From the NCBI GenBank assembly GCA_910588845.1, contig CAJURU010000037.1:1-26602 (forward strand): DNA of 26,602 nt, in the 5' to 3' direction. The first letter of the stretch is position 1; each line of letters begins with the position of its first letter. The notes under the pieces are model-generated. The model saw nothing but the letters and a program-made list of their open reading frames with translations. It ran no database searches and was not told where the DNA came from. Origin of the DNA: an uncultured Lachnospiraceae bacterium. GTDB lineage: Bacteria; Bacillota; Clostridia; Lachnospirales; Lachnospiraceae. A program made the translations under genes and the position numbers. Shown here one piece after another: positions 14,917 to 23,264 of the stretch.

Positions 14917-15158
14917 ATAATTTTATTCACATAGAGAACAATTCACGATTAAGTTGACCGTTACACCTGATTTTATTCACAGACTGTCAAAGGCAATTCA
15001 AGATAAAATTCACAGAGTTATACAGAAGATTTATGGCCTGGAAGTCCTTAAAGTACAGGCCTGGAAATTTTATTAACATATAAACATGTCCTATTACTAA
15101 TAAGATGAATTTTTTATTATAAATGTATTTTTACGCCCAGGAAGGAGTTATTCACATC
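14917..15158. other. Downstream origin segment: DnaA boxes and candidate unwinding element
   Basis: A 242-base gap between dnaA and dnaN. Boxes TTATTCACA, which fit TTWTNCACA, lie at 14923-14931, 14973-14981 and 15148-15156, with related AATTCAC sequences between. A GGCCTG/CAGGCC inverted repeat (15035-15040, 15056-15061) follows. The stretch 15062-15130 is extremely AT-rich and includes CCTATTACTAATAAG, whose lower strand reads 3'-GAT-AAT-GAT, like the DnaA-trio elements of the Bacillus unwinding region. In Bacillus subtilis the unwinding site is likewise between dnaA and dnaN. Confidence 0.65.
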
Positions 15159-16271
15159 ATGAAAATCATATGCTCAAAAGCAAACCTCCTGCAAGGAGTG
15201 AACATTGTATCAAAAGCAGTACCCTCAAGAACTACGATGGCAATCTTGGAATGTATTTTGATTGACGCATCTACAAATGAAATTAAACTGACCGCAAATG
15301 ATATGGAGTTAGGAATTGAGACTAAGATAGAAGGGGAAATTGCGGAGCGCGGTGTGATTGCCCTGGACGCAAAGATTTTTTCTGAGATTGTAAGAAAACT
15401 TCCTGATAATGAAGTGACAATTGAGACAGACGACAGCTTTAAGACAATAATCACTTGTGAAAAGGCCAGATTTAATATTATAGGAAAGTCAGGGGAAGAT
15501 TTTTCCTATCTTCCTTACATAGATAGAAATATATCTATTGAACTCTCCCAATTTACCTTGAAAGAAGTAATTCGTCAGACTATTTTTTCTATTGCAGACA
15601 GCGATAATAATAAGTTGATGACGGGAGAATTATTTGAGATTAAGGAAAATCAACTGAAAGTAGTTTCTCTGGATGGGCACCGCATTTCTATACGTAATAT
15701 AGAATTGAAGGAATCTTATGATTTCCACAAAATTGTAGTTCCGGGAAAGACGCTTCAGGAAGTCAGTAAAATTTTGCCGGGAGACGCCAATGAATATGTA
15801 AACATATTTTTTACAGATAACCATATTGTGTTTGAATTTGGCAGTACGACGGTTGTGTCGAGGCTGATAGAAGGGGATTATTTTAAGATTGAGCAGATGC
15901 TCTCCCCGGATTATGAGACAAAGATTAAAATAAATAAACGAGAACTTTTAGATTGTATCGACAGAGCGACTCTTCTTGTAAAAGAGGGAGACAAGAAACC
16001 TATTATTATGAATGTGACAGATGAAAATATGGAGTTGAAAATTAATTCCTTCATCGGTTCTATGAATGAAAATATAGATATCGCCAAGGAAGGTAAGGAT
16101 ATTATGATTGGATTTAACCCTAAGTTCTTTATAGATGCATTGCGTGTTATTGATGACGAAGAAGTGACTTTGTATATGGTGAATCCTAAAGCTCCCTGTT
16201 TTATACGGGATGAGGAAGAGAAATATATCTATCTGATTCTTCCCGTTAATTTTAATGCGGCAACAAATTAA
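15159..16271 (+). CDS. dnaN: DNA polymerase III beta subunit (sliding clamp)
   Basis: A 370-residue clamp that forms a ring dimer on DNA and tethers polymerase and repair proteins. It shows the three repeated clamp domains: residues 1-120 (KANLLQGVNIVSKAVPSRTT, TANDMELGIE), 125-245 (LKEVIRQTIFSIADSDNN, TGELFEI, DGHRIS) and 250-370, ending in the family-like ILPVNFN. An upstream ATG at 15123 is in frame but lacks a binding site, and the family starts at MKIICSK. GAAGGAG stands 11 bases before this ATG, and a DnaA box fills the space between them. It follows dnaA by 242 bases of origin DNA. Confidence 0.98.
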   Translation: MKIICSKANLLQGVNIVSKAVPSRTTMAILECILIDASTNEIKLTANDMELGIETKIEGEIAERGVIALDAKIFSEIVRKLPDNEVTIETDDSFKTIITCEKARFNIIGKSGEDFSYLPYIDRNISIELSQFTLKEVIRQTIFSIADSDNNKLMTGELFEIKENQLKVVSLDGHRISIRNIELKESYDFHKIVVPGKTLQEVSKILPGDANEYVNIFFTDNHIVFEFGSTTVVSRLIEGDYFKIEQMLSPDYETKIKINKRELLDCIDRATLLVKEGDKKPIIMNVTDENMELKINSFIGSMNENIDIAKEGKDIMIGFNPKFFIDALRVIDDEEVTLYMVNPKAPCFIRDEEEKYIYLILPVNFNAATN

Positions 16272-16327
16272 TTGATTTTATAGGATTATAAACTGATATA
16301 TTGATTTTTGATATAAGAAAGGCAGAT

Positions 16328-16537
16328 ATGGAAGAAATAAAACTGAGAGGCGATTATATTAAATTGGGCCAGGCCCTAAAGGCTTCCAACTTTGTAGAAT
16401 CGGGTATAATGGCAAAACTGGTGATTCAAGATGGTCTTGTAACCGTCAATGGGGAAGTTGAGACGAGAAGAGGCAGGAAATTGATAGGTGGAGATGTTGT
16501 TTCCTTTGAAGGGGAGACAATCAAGATTATAAAATGA
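16328..16537 (+). CDS. yaaA: S4-domain RNA-binding protein YaaA
   Basis: A 69-residue protein consisting of one S4 RNA-binding domain, of the family always found between dnaN and recF in Firmicutes; in Bacillus it is linked to ribosome assembly. The motif IKLGQALKASNFVESGIMAKLVIQD is followed by VNGEVETRRGRKLIGGDVV, the typical S4 turn. The frame opens 27 bases earlier, but AGAAAGG lies five bases before the ATG at 16328. Its stop overlaps the recF start as ATGA, which implies coupling. Confidence 0.95.
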   Translation: MEEIKLRGDYIKLGQALKASNFVESGIMAKLVIQDGLVTVNGEVETRRGRKLIGGDVVSFEGETIKIIK

Positions 16538-17619
16538 TATTGAAATCTATTGCCCTCAATCATTTTCGTAATTACAGCGATATGTTTTTAGAATTTGATA
16601 AAGGCACCAATATTTTATATGGAGATAATGCGCAGGGTAAGACAAATATATTGGAAGCTGTCTATGTCAGCGGAACTACGAAATCGCATAAAGGCAGCAA
16701 GGATAAAGAATTGATTCAATTTGGGCAGGAGGAATCTCACATTCGCACAGTTGTGGAAAGGGATGGCCTGGATTATCAGATTGATATGCATATTAAGAAG
16801 CATAAGCCGAAAGGAATTGCCATTAACAAAGTACCGATTAAGAAGGCTTCAGAATTGTTTGGTATTCTTAATATTGTATTTTTTTCTCCAGAAGACTTAA
16901 ATATAATTAAAAATGGACCGTCGGAGCGCAGAAGATTCCTGGATATGGAGCTCTGCCAGCTCGATAGTATTTATTTATATCATTTGACAAAATATAATAA
17001 GATTTTAAATCAGAGAAATAAACTATTGAAAGATATCAATTTCAGGCCGGAACTGGCAGATACTCTTTCAGTTTGGGATATGCAGCTAATAGAATATGGG
17101 AAGAAAATTATAAATTCCCGTAATAAATTCATAGAAAGGCTTAATGAAATTGTTCCAAATATCCATAAAAACATTTCCGGTAACAGGGAAGAGCTGATTC
17201 TCCACTATGAGCCGAATGTGAAAGAGGATGATATGGAGAGAGAGCTTTTGAAAAACCAGGCCAGAGATTTGAAATTTGGCATGACTTCCATAGGCCCTCA
17301 CAGGGATGATATGTCTTTTAATATTCAAGATGTCGACATTCGCAGATTTGGTTCGCAGGGGCAGCAGAGAAGTTGCGCATTATCGTTAAAGCTTTCTGAA
17401 ATTGAATTGGTGAAGCAATCCATCAGAGAAACGCCTGTTCTTATATTGGACGATGTGTTGTCGGAACTTGACAGCAGCCGGCAGAATTTTCTGTTGAACA
17501 GCATCCATGATATCCAAACGGTGATTACCTGTACCGGTTTGGATGAATTTGTCAAAAACAGGTTTGAGATAAATAAGGTTTTCCGGGTAGTAAATGGAAC
17601 TGTTAGTGATGAAATGTAA
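16534..17619 (+). CDS. recF: DNA replication and repair protein RecF
   Basis: A 361-residue SMC-like ATPase that with RecO and RecR loads RecA at gaps. Walker A GDNAQGKTNILEA at about 30-42, the signature FGSQGQQRS at about 270-278 and Walker B VLILDDVLSELD at about 300-311 are all complete; FRNY near the start and SPEDLNIIKNGPSERRRFLD are also typical. The ATG overlaps the yaaA stop (ATGA). The gyrB ATG follows the stop by 32 bases, so dnaN to gyrA may form one long transcript. Confidence 0.98.
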   Translation: MILKSIALNHFRNYSDMFLEFDKGTNILYGDNAQGKTNILEAVYVSGTTKSHKGSKDKELIQFGQEESHIRTVVERDGLDYQIDMHIKKHKPKGIAINKVPIKKASELFGILNIVFFSPEDLNIIKNGPSERRRFLDMELCQLDSIYLYHLTKYNKILNQRNKLLKDINFRPELADTLSVWDMQLIEYGKKIINSRNKFIERLNEIVPNIHKNISGNREELILHYEPNVKEDDMERELLKNQARDLKFGMTSIGPHRDDMSFNIQDVDIRRFGSQGQQRSCALSLKLSEIELVKQSIRETPVLILDDVLSELDSSRQNFLLNSIHDIQTVITCTGLDEFVKNRFEINKVFRVVNGTVSDEM

Positions 17620-17651
17620 AAATTTCAATGATGAGAAAATGGAGGAACTAC

Positions 17652-19592
17652 ATGAATACAGACAATAATACAAATACAAATGCGGAATATGGCGCTGACC
17701 AGATTCAGATTTTGGAAGGGTTGGAGGCAGTTCGTAAACGTCCGGGTATGTATATTGGCAGCACCTCGTCGCGTGGGCTCCACCATCTTGTATATGAAAT
17801 TGTAGATAATTCTGTAGATGAAGCGTTGGCAGGCTATTGCGATACAATTGAAGTAACGATTCTCAAAAACAATTGTATCAAGGTGACAGATAATGGACGC
17901 GGTATTCCGGTAGGCATCAATCAAAAGGCAGGGCTGCCGGCAGTAGAGGTTGTATTCACAGTTCTTCATGCAGGCGGTAAATTTGGCGGCGGGGGCTATA
18001 AAGTTTCCGGTGGTCTGCATGGTGTAGGCGCATCGGTTGTAAATGCTCTCTCTAATTGGCTGGAAGTTGAAATTTTTCATGAAGGCAAAGTATACAAACA
18101 GCGTTACGAAAGAGGAAATAGCATGTATCCTCTGAAAGTAGTAGGGGAATGTGAAGAAGATAAAACAGGAACGCAGGTTGTATTCAGCCCGGACGGCAGT
18201 ATTTTTGAAGATACGGTATTTGATTATGATACGTTAAAACAGCGTATGCGTGAAATGGCTTTTCTAACCAAAGGTATCAGAATCCGTCTGATAGATGAGA
18301 GAGAAGGATTAGAGCAGGAAAAAGAATTTTACTATGAGGGCGGCATCAAGGAATTTGTCACTTATCTCAATAAAAGTAAAGAAGCTCTTTATGAGAACGT
18401 TATTTATTGTGAAGGCGAAAAAGACGGCGTATACGTTGAAGTGGCATTGCAGCATAACGATTCCTATAACGACGCTACTTACAGTTTTGTAAATAATATA
18501 ACGACGCCGGAGGGGGGTACTCATCTGGCCGGTTTTCGTAATGCTTTGACAAAGACTTTCAATGCCTATGCAAAGAATAATAAATTTCTAAAAGATAATG
18601 AAACGGCTCTTTCCGGGGAAGACATCAGGGAAGGCATGACGGCAGTTATCAGTGTAAAGATTTCTGAACCGCAGTTTGAAGGGCAGACAAAACAGAAACT
18701 TGGTAATAGCGAGGCAAGAGGAGCTGTAGATAATATTGTAAGCGAGCAGCTAACGTATTTCTTAGAGCAGAATCCAGCCGTGGCAAAAGCAGTCTGCGAA
18801 AAATCATTGTTAGCGCAGCGTGCAAGGGAAGCTGCCAGAAAAGCTAGGGATTTGACAAGAAGAAAGACTGCTTTGGAGGGAACTTCTCTTCCTGGAAAAC
18901 TTGCGGATTGTTCAGATAAAGACCCCAAAAACTGCGAGATATTTATTGTTGAGGGAGACTCCGCGGGAGGTTCCGCTAAGACGGCGAGAAGCCGTGCAAC
19001 ACAAGCAATCCTTCCCTTGCGCGGCAAAATTCTCAATGTGGAAAAAGCAAGGCTTGACAAAATTTATGGAAATGCGGAAATCAAAGCGATGATTACAGCA
19101 TTCGGCACAGGAATCCATGAAGATTTTGATATATCAAAACTTCGTTATCATAAGATAATCATAATGACTGATGCGGATGTGGACGGAGCGCACATCAGTA
19201 CGTTGATGCTTACATTTTTATATCGCTTCATGCCGGAGCTGATTCGTCAGGGGTATGTTTATTTGGCGAAACCTCCTCTCTATAAAATTGAGAAGAATAA
19301 GAAAGTATGGTATGCCTATGATGATATTGAGCTGAATAATATACTCTCGGAAATTGGAAGAGATGGAAATAACAAAATTCAACGCTATAAGGGTCTGGGT
19401 GAGATGGATTCAGAACAGCTTTGGGAAACTACGATGGATCCGGAGACAAGAATTTTAGAGAGAGTTACCATTGATGATACTTCGGCGTCTGAGATTGATT
19501 TGACATTTACCACGTTGATGGGGGATAAAGTAGAACCGAGACGCGAGTTTATTGAAGCAAATGCGCAATATGTTCAGAATTTAGACGTATAG
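17652..19592 (+). CDS. gyrB: DNA gyrase subunit B
   Basis: A 646-residue ATPase subunit of gyrase, which with GyrA adds negative supercoils. The GHKL ATP site shows EIVDNSVDEALAGY, DNGRGIPVG and GGLHGVGASVVNALS. The transducer domain follows, then the TOPRIM domain with EGDSAGGSAKTARSR and the Mg-binding DADVDGAHI; the tail has RYKGLGEMD. It is the short Gram-positive form without the insert of E. coli GyrB. The longest frame begins 24 bases earlier, but TGGAGGAAC stands just before the ATG at 17652. It lies 76 bases before gyrA. Confidence 0.98.
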   Translation: MNTDNNTNTNAEYGADQIQILEGLEAVRKRPGMYIGSTSSRGLHHLVYEIVDNSVDEALAGYCDTIEVTILKNNCIKVTDNGRGIPVGINQKAGLPAVEVVFTVLHAGGKFGGGGYKVSGGLHGVGASVVNALSNWLEVEIFHEGKVYKQRYERGNSMYPLKVVGECEEDKTGTQVVFSPDGSIFEDTVFDYDTLKQRMREMAFLTKGIRIRLIDEREGLEQEKEFYYEGGIKEFVTYLNKSKEALYENVIYCEGEKDGVYVEVALQHNDSYNDATYSFVNNITTPEGGTHLAGFRNALTKTFNAYAKNNKFLKDNETALSGEDIREGMTAVISVKISEPQFEGQTKQKLGNSEARGAVDNIVSEQLTYFLEQNPAVAKAVCEKSLLAQRAREAARKARDLTRRKTALEGTSLPGKLADCSDKDPKNCEIFIVEGDSAGGSAKTARSRATQAILPLRGKILNVEKARLDKIYGNAEIKAMITAFGTGIHEDFDISKLRYHKIIIMTDADVDGAHISTLMLTFLYRFMPELIRQGYVYLAKPPLYKIEKNKKVWYAYDDIELNNILSEIGRDGNNKIQRYKGLGEMDSEQLWETTMDPETRILERVTIDDTSASEIDLTFTTLMGDKVEPRREFIEANAQYVQNLDV

Positions 19593-19668
19593 TTAAATAC
19601 GGGAGCATTCTCGCAAGTGGCGCAGGATGAACTTATAATTACAATATGGAAATTCAGGAGGAAAACGA

Positions 19669-22314
19669 ATGGACGACACAATTTTTGACAGGATAGATGA
19701 TGTTGACCTGAAAAAAACGATGGAAAGTTCTTATATAGATTATGCCATGAGCGTGATTGCTTCCAGGGCGCTTCCAGACGTGCGCGATGGATTAAAACCT
19801 GTGCAGCGCAGAATTCTCTACGCTATGATTGAGTTGAATAATGGACCGGATAAGCCGCACCGTAAATGCGCGCGTATTGTCGGCGACACTATGGGTAAGT
19901 ATCATCCGCATGGCGATAGTTCTATTTATGGGGCGTTAGTAAATATGGCGCAGGAATGGTCGACGCGCTATATGCTGGTGGACGGCCATGGTAATTTTGG
20001 TTCTGTGGACGGCGACGGCGCGGCGGCAATGCGTTATACGGAAGCACGCTTAAGTAAGATTTCCATGGAAATGCTTGCAGATATCAATAAAGATACTGTA
20101 GATTTCGGTCCAAACTTTGATGAGACAGAAAAAGAACCGCTTGTTTTGCCGTCTCGTTTTCCGAATCTTTTAGTAAATGGGACCACAGGTATTGCAGTTG
20201 GTATGGCGACGAATATACCGCCGCATAATCTTAGGGAAGTGATTGCGGCTGTTGTAAAAATTATAGATAATCAGGTAGAAGAAGACAGAGATACCGAAAT
20301 TGAAGAAATATTAGAGATTGTGAAAGGACCTGATTTTCCGACTGGAGGTATGATTCTTGGTACTTCCGGCATTGAGCAGGCATACCGTACCGGCCGGGGA
20401 AAGGTAAAGGTGCGGGCAATCACAGACATAGAACCTATGGCAAACGGGAAAAACCGTATTGTCGTAACGGAGCTTCCCTATATGGTAAATAAGGCGAGGC
20501 TGATTGAGAAGATTGCAGATATGGTGCATGACAAGAGAGTGGACGGCATTACGGATTTGCGTGATGAGTCTAACCGTGAAGGTATGCGTATCTGTATTGA
20601 ATTGCGCCGTGACGTTAATCCAAATGTTGTGTTAAATCAGCTCTATAAACATACGCAGTTGCAAGATACCTTCGGTGTTATCATGCTTTCACTTGTAGAT
20701 AATGAGCCAAAAGTTCTCAATATTCATGATATGCTGCGCTATTACCTCAAACATCAGGAAGATGTTGTTACCAGAAGAACGAAGTATGAGCTGAATAAGG
20801 CGGAAGAACGCGCCCATATTTTGGAAGGATTACTGATTGCGTTGGATAATATCGACGAAGTAATCAGTATTATCCGTAGTAGTGAAAACGTGCAGCTCGC
20901 TAAATCGCGTTTGATGGAGCGTTTTGCTCTTTCAGAGGCTCAGGCGCAGGCAATTGTCGATATGCGTCTGCGCGCATTGACTGGTTTGGAACGCAGTAAA
21001 CTGGAAGCAGAGTATAACCAGTTGATGACATTGATTGCAGAATTAAAAGCAATTCTTGCTGACCGTAAGAAATTATTGGGTGTGATCCGCAAAGAGATCA
21101 TGGTGATTTCCGATAAATATGGAGATGACAGAAGGACGTCTATTGGATTTGACGAGTATGATATTTCTATGGAAGATTTGATCCCTGTCTCTAACACTGT
21201 AATTACTATGACAAAATTGGGGTATATCAAGCGTATGAGCGTAGATAATTTCCATAGCCAGAATCGTGGAGGCAAGGGAATCAAAGGCATGGAGACAATT
21301 GACGATGATTATATCGAAGAGCTTTTGATGACCACTACGCATCATTATTTGATGTTCTTTACTAATACAGGAAAAGTGTATAGGATGAAAGCGTATGAGA
21401 TACCCGAAGCCGGCAGAACGGCCAGAGGTACGGCGATTATCAATCTTCTTCAGCTTCAGCCAGGGGAAAAGATTACAGCAGTGATTCCGATTAAGGAGTA
21501 TAAGGACGACCATTATCTGTTTATGGCGACAAAGAATGGCATTGTCAAAAAAACACCGATTACCGATTATGCCAAAGTACGCAAGAAGGGTCTTGCAGCA
21601 ATTAACCTTAGAGAAGAAGATGAATTGATTGAGGTCAAGTTTACCGATAACACCAAGGATATTGTGCTGGTGACAAAGTTTGGTCAATGTATTCGTTTCC
21701 ATGAGACGGATGTAAGAAGCACCGGCAGAACGTCGATGGGAGTCATTGGCATGAATTTGTCAGATCGTGATGAAGTTGTAGGTATGCAGATGAATACTCA
21801 GGGTGAGTATATCCTGATAGCTTCCGAGAAAGGTCTTGGCAAGTTGACGAAAATGGAAGAATTTTCTCCTCAGAACCGAGGCGGTAAGGGAGTTAAGTGT
21901 TATAAGATTACGGAAAAAACAGGAAATATTATCGGCGTGAAAGCTGTCAATCGTGATAATGAGATTATGATGATTACTACCGAAGGAATTATCATTCGTA
22001 TGAAGGTGGAAGGAATTTCTGTTTTAGGACGCGTAACGTCCGGTGTCAAATTGATGAATCTGGCAGATGATATTACGGTAGCGAGCATTGCGAAAGTACG
22101 TGAAGATAAATCTTTGATGGATAATGCGCAGGAGAGCGAGATACTTACAAAGGAGGAAGAAGAACAAAGCGCGAGAAAGGCCAAAGAAGCTGCGAGGAAG
22201 ATGAACAGCCCTGTAGATATGGATTATTCCGTAGAAAAGAAGGATAACAGGCAGATAGAAGAATTGATAGCAAGGGCTGAGGCCGATAAGAATGAGCAGG
22301 ATACGGAAGAATAG
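19669..22314 (+). CDS. gyrA: DNA gyrase subunit A
   Basis: An 881-residue DNA breakage and reunion subunit. The winged-helix and tower core holds the catalytic Tyr123 in AAAMRYTEARLS. The quinolone-determining stretch reads HPHGDSSIYGALV: Ser84 equals E. coli Ser83, and Gly88 stands where E. coli has Asp87. The C-terminal beta-pinwheel has the GyrA box QNRGGKGIKGM and a second QNRGGKG near its end; a charged tail (about 825-881) follows. CAGGAGG precedes the ATG. It closes the conserved cluster; an inverted-repeat element begins 28 bases after the stop. Confidence 0.98.
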   Translation: MDDTIFDRIDDVDLKKTMESSYIDYAMSVIASRALPDVRDGLKPVQRRILYAMIELNNGPDKPHRKCARIVGDTMGKYHPHGDSSIYGALVNMAQEWSTRYMLVDGHGNFGSVDGDGAAAMRYTEARLSKISMEMLADINKDTVDFGPNFDETEKEPLVLPSRFPNLLVNGTTGIAVGMATNIPPHNLREVIAAVVKIIDNQVEEDRDTEIEEILEIVKGPDFPTGGMILGTSGIEQAYRTGRGKVKVRAITDIEPMANGKNRIVVTELPYMVNKARLIEKIADMVHDKRVDGITDLRDESNREGMRICIELRRDVNPNVVLNQLYKHTQLQDTFGVIMLSLVDNEPKVLNIHDMLRYYLKHQEDVVTRRTKYELNKAEERAHILEGLLIALDNIDEVISIIRSSENVQLAKSRLMERFALSEAQAQAIVDMRLRALTGLERSKLEAEYNQLMTLIAELKAILADRKKLLGVIRKEIMVISDKYGDDRRTSIGFDEYDISMEDLIPVSNTVITMTKLGYIKRMSVDNFHSQNRGGKGIKGMETIDDDYIEELLMTTTHHYLMFFTNTGKVYRMKAYEIPEAGRTARGTAIINLLQLQPGEKITAVIPIKEYKDDHYLFMATKNGIVKKTPITDYAKVRKKGLAAINLREEDELIEVKFTDNTKDIVLVTKFGQCIRFHETDVRSTGRTSMGVIGMNLSDRDEVVGMQMNTQGEYILIASEKGLGKLTKMEEFSPQNRGGKGVKCYKITEKTGNIIGVKAVNRDNEIMMITTEGIIIRMKVEGISVLGRVTSGVKLMNLADDITVASIAKVREDKSLMDNAQESEILTKEEEEQSARKAKEAARKMNSPVDMDYSVEKKDNRQIEELIARAEADKNEQDTEE

Positions 22315-22341
22315 AGGAAATGTGGTAACTATGAAATGAAT

Positions 22342-22441
22342 AAGAGGCTGTTGCAGAAACAGGCGCCGTATAATATAAATTTACCATTTGGTATAATAAA
22401 AAGATATATTATGCGAACTCTGTATTTTGTGACAGCCTCTT
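22342..22441. mobile_element. MITE-like 100-base element with IS1182-type inverted ends
   Basis: AAGAGGCTGT (22342-22351) and ACAGCCTCTT (22432-22441) are perfect inverted ends; allowing mismatches and one gap, the match runs to about 21 bases (CA, AA and ACAG recur inside). Ends starting GAGGCTGT followed by an A-rich run recall IS1182-family transposons. There is no transposase, and no clear target duplication was seen. The inside is AT-rich and holds two TATAAT sequences. Transcribed past gyrA, the ends would fold into a long stem, so a gyrBA terminator role is the alternative reading. Confidence 0.5.
22389..22397 (+). promoter_or_regulatory. Extended -10 promoter inside the MITE-like element
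   Basis: TGGTATAAT is a perfect extended -10 element pointing at the response regulator gene, whose ATG is 85 bases downstream. No good -35 stands in front of it. Confidence 0.45.
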
Positions 22442-22481
22442 TGTGAAATATTAGAAAGATGCGGTTTAGTGAGGAGGATTT

Positions 22482-23189
22482 ATGCTTAAAATAGGGATTT
22501 GTGACGACCAGGAAATTTTGCGTAATAAGTTACATGAAATAGTATGTGAATGTCTTTCAGAATTGAAAATGGAAGCGGAAATTTATATATATTCGTCAGG
22601 GAAAGAAGTTATTTCGGATTCTAAAAAGCTGGATTTATTATTTCTTGATATAGAGATGCCTGAGATGGATGGAATAGAGACAGGCCATACTTTGAGAAAG
22701 CAGGGATTTGACGGTAAGATTATTATGGCAAGCAGCGTTGTTGAGAGGTTTAAGGAAACATTTACGATTCAGGCTTTTCGTTTTGTGACAAAACCAGTGG
22801 AAAAGTCAGAAGTCCTGCGTGTATTGGAAGCTTATATGAATACCAGATTGGGAATGAAAAAGATAAAAGTTTATAGGAAAAGAAATGAGTTTGTGTTTCA
22901 GCAGAAAGATATATTATATATTAATTCTATTAACAGTGCAGTTGAATTTCATATGAAAAAAGGAGTTTTTCGTAAAGAGATTTCTTTATCTGAAATAGAA
23001 GAAATTTTGGACGATAGATTATTCTTTCGTATCAGTAAACAGTATATTGTAAATTTAAGTAAAATTGACAGTTATAATAAGGGTATTATTAATATCCGTG
23101 GAAAGGATATTAAAGTTTCTGTGAGAAGGAAGAAAGAATTTGAAAAAAAATATGTGAGCTTTCAAATAATGTTTGACACTTCAATGTAA
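22482..23189 (+). CDS. LytTR-family response regulator, orphan
   Basis: A 235-residue transcription regulator of the AgrA/VirR/ComE type. The receiver domain (1-120) has the acidic pair CDD (8-9), phosphorylated Asp56 in LLFLDIEMPEMDG, Ser84/85 and Lys104 in RFVTKPVEKS, so it should be able to accept a phosphate. The LytTR DNA-binding domain (about 127-230) shows KDILYINSINSAVEFH and FFRISKQYIVNLSKID. No histidine kinase is in the window after or before it, which is unusual for the family. GAGGAGG precedes the ATG. The secreted protease gene starts 75 bases on and is an obvious candidate target. Regulators of this kind often control exported or quorum-related factors; the target here is inferred. 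Confidence 0.92.
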   Translation: MLKIGICDDQEILRNKLHEIVCECLSELKMEAEIYIYSSGKEVISDSKKLDLLFLDIEMPEMDGIETGHTLRKQGFDGKIIMASSVVERFKETFTIQAFRFVTKPVEKSEVLRVLEAYMNTRLGMKKIKVYRKRNEFVFQQKDILYINSINSAVEFHMKKGVFRKEISLSEIEEILDDRLFFRISKQYIVNLSKIDSYNKGIINIRGKDIKVSVRRKKEFEKKYVSFQIMFDTSM

Positions 23190-23201
23190 AGACTTTACAA
23201 T
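23173..23201 (+). promoter_or_regulatory. Near-consensus promoter for the protease, with a palindrome over it
   Basis: A perfect TTGACA (23173-23178), a 17-base spacer and TACAAT (23196-23201) form a strong promoter that overlaps the 3' end of the response regulator gene. The palindrome TGTAAAG-A-CTTTACA (23185-23199) covers the spacer and runs into the -10, a classic repressor position. Confidence 0.7.
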
Positions 23202-23264
23202 GAGCGTATAAAATAAAGAATGTACTTCATGTGTAGAAGATTTTTTACATTAGGAGGGATGCGG

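Noticed and set aside
15035..15061. dnaA terminator formed by GGCCTG/CAGGCC
   Set aside because: The stem is only six pairs with a 15-base loop and no proper T tract; it was kept only as part of the origin description.
23185..23199. CcpA (cre) site in the protease promoter
   Set aside because: The palindrome is 15 bases with a central A and lacks the CG core of the cre consensus.
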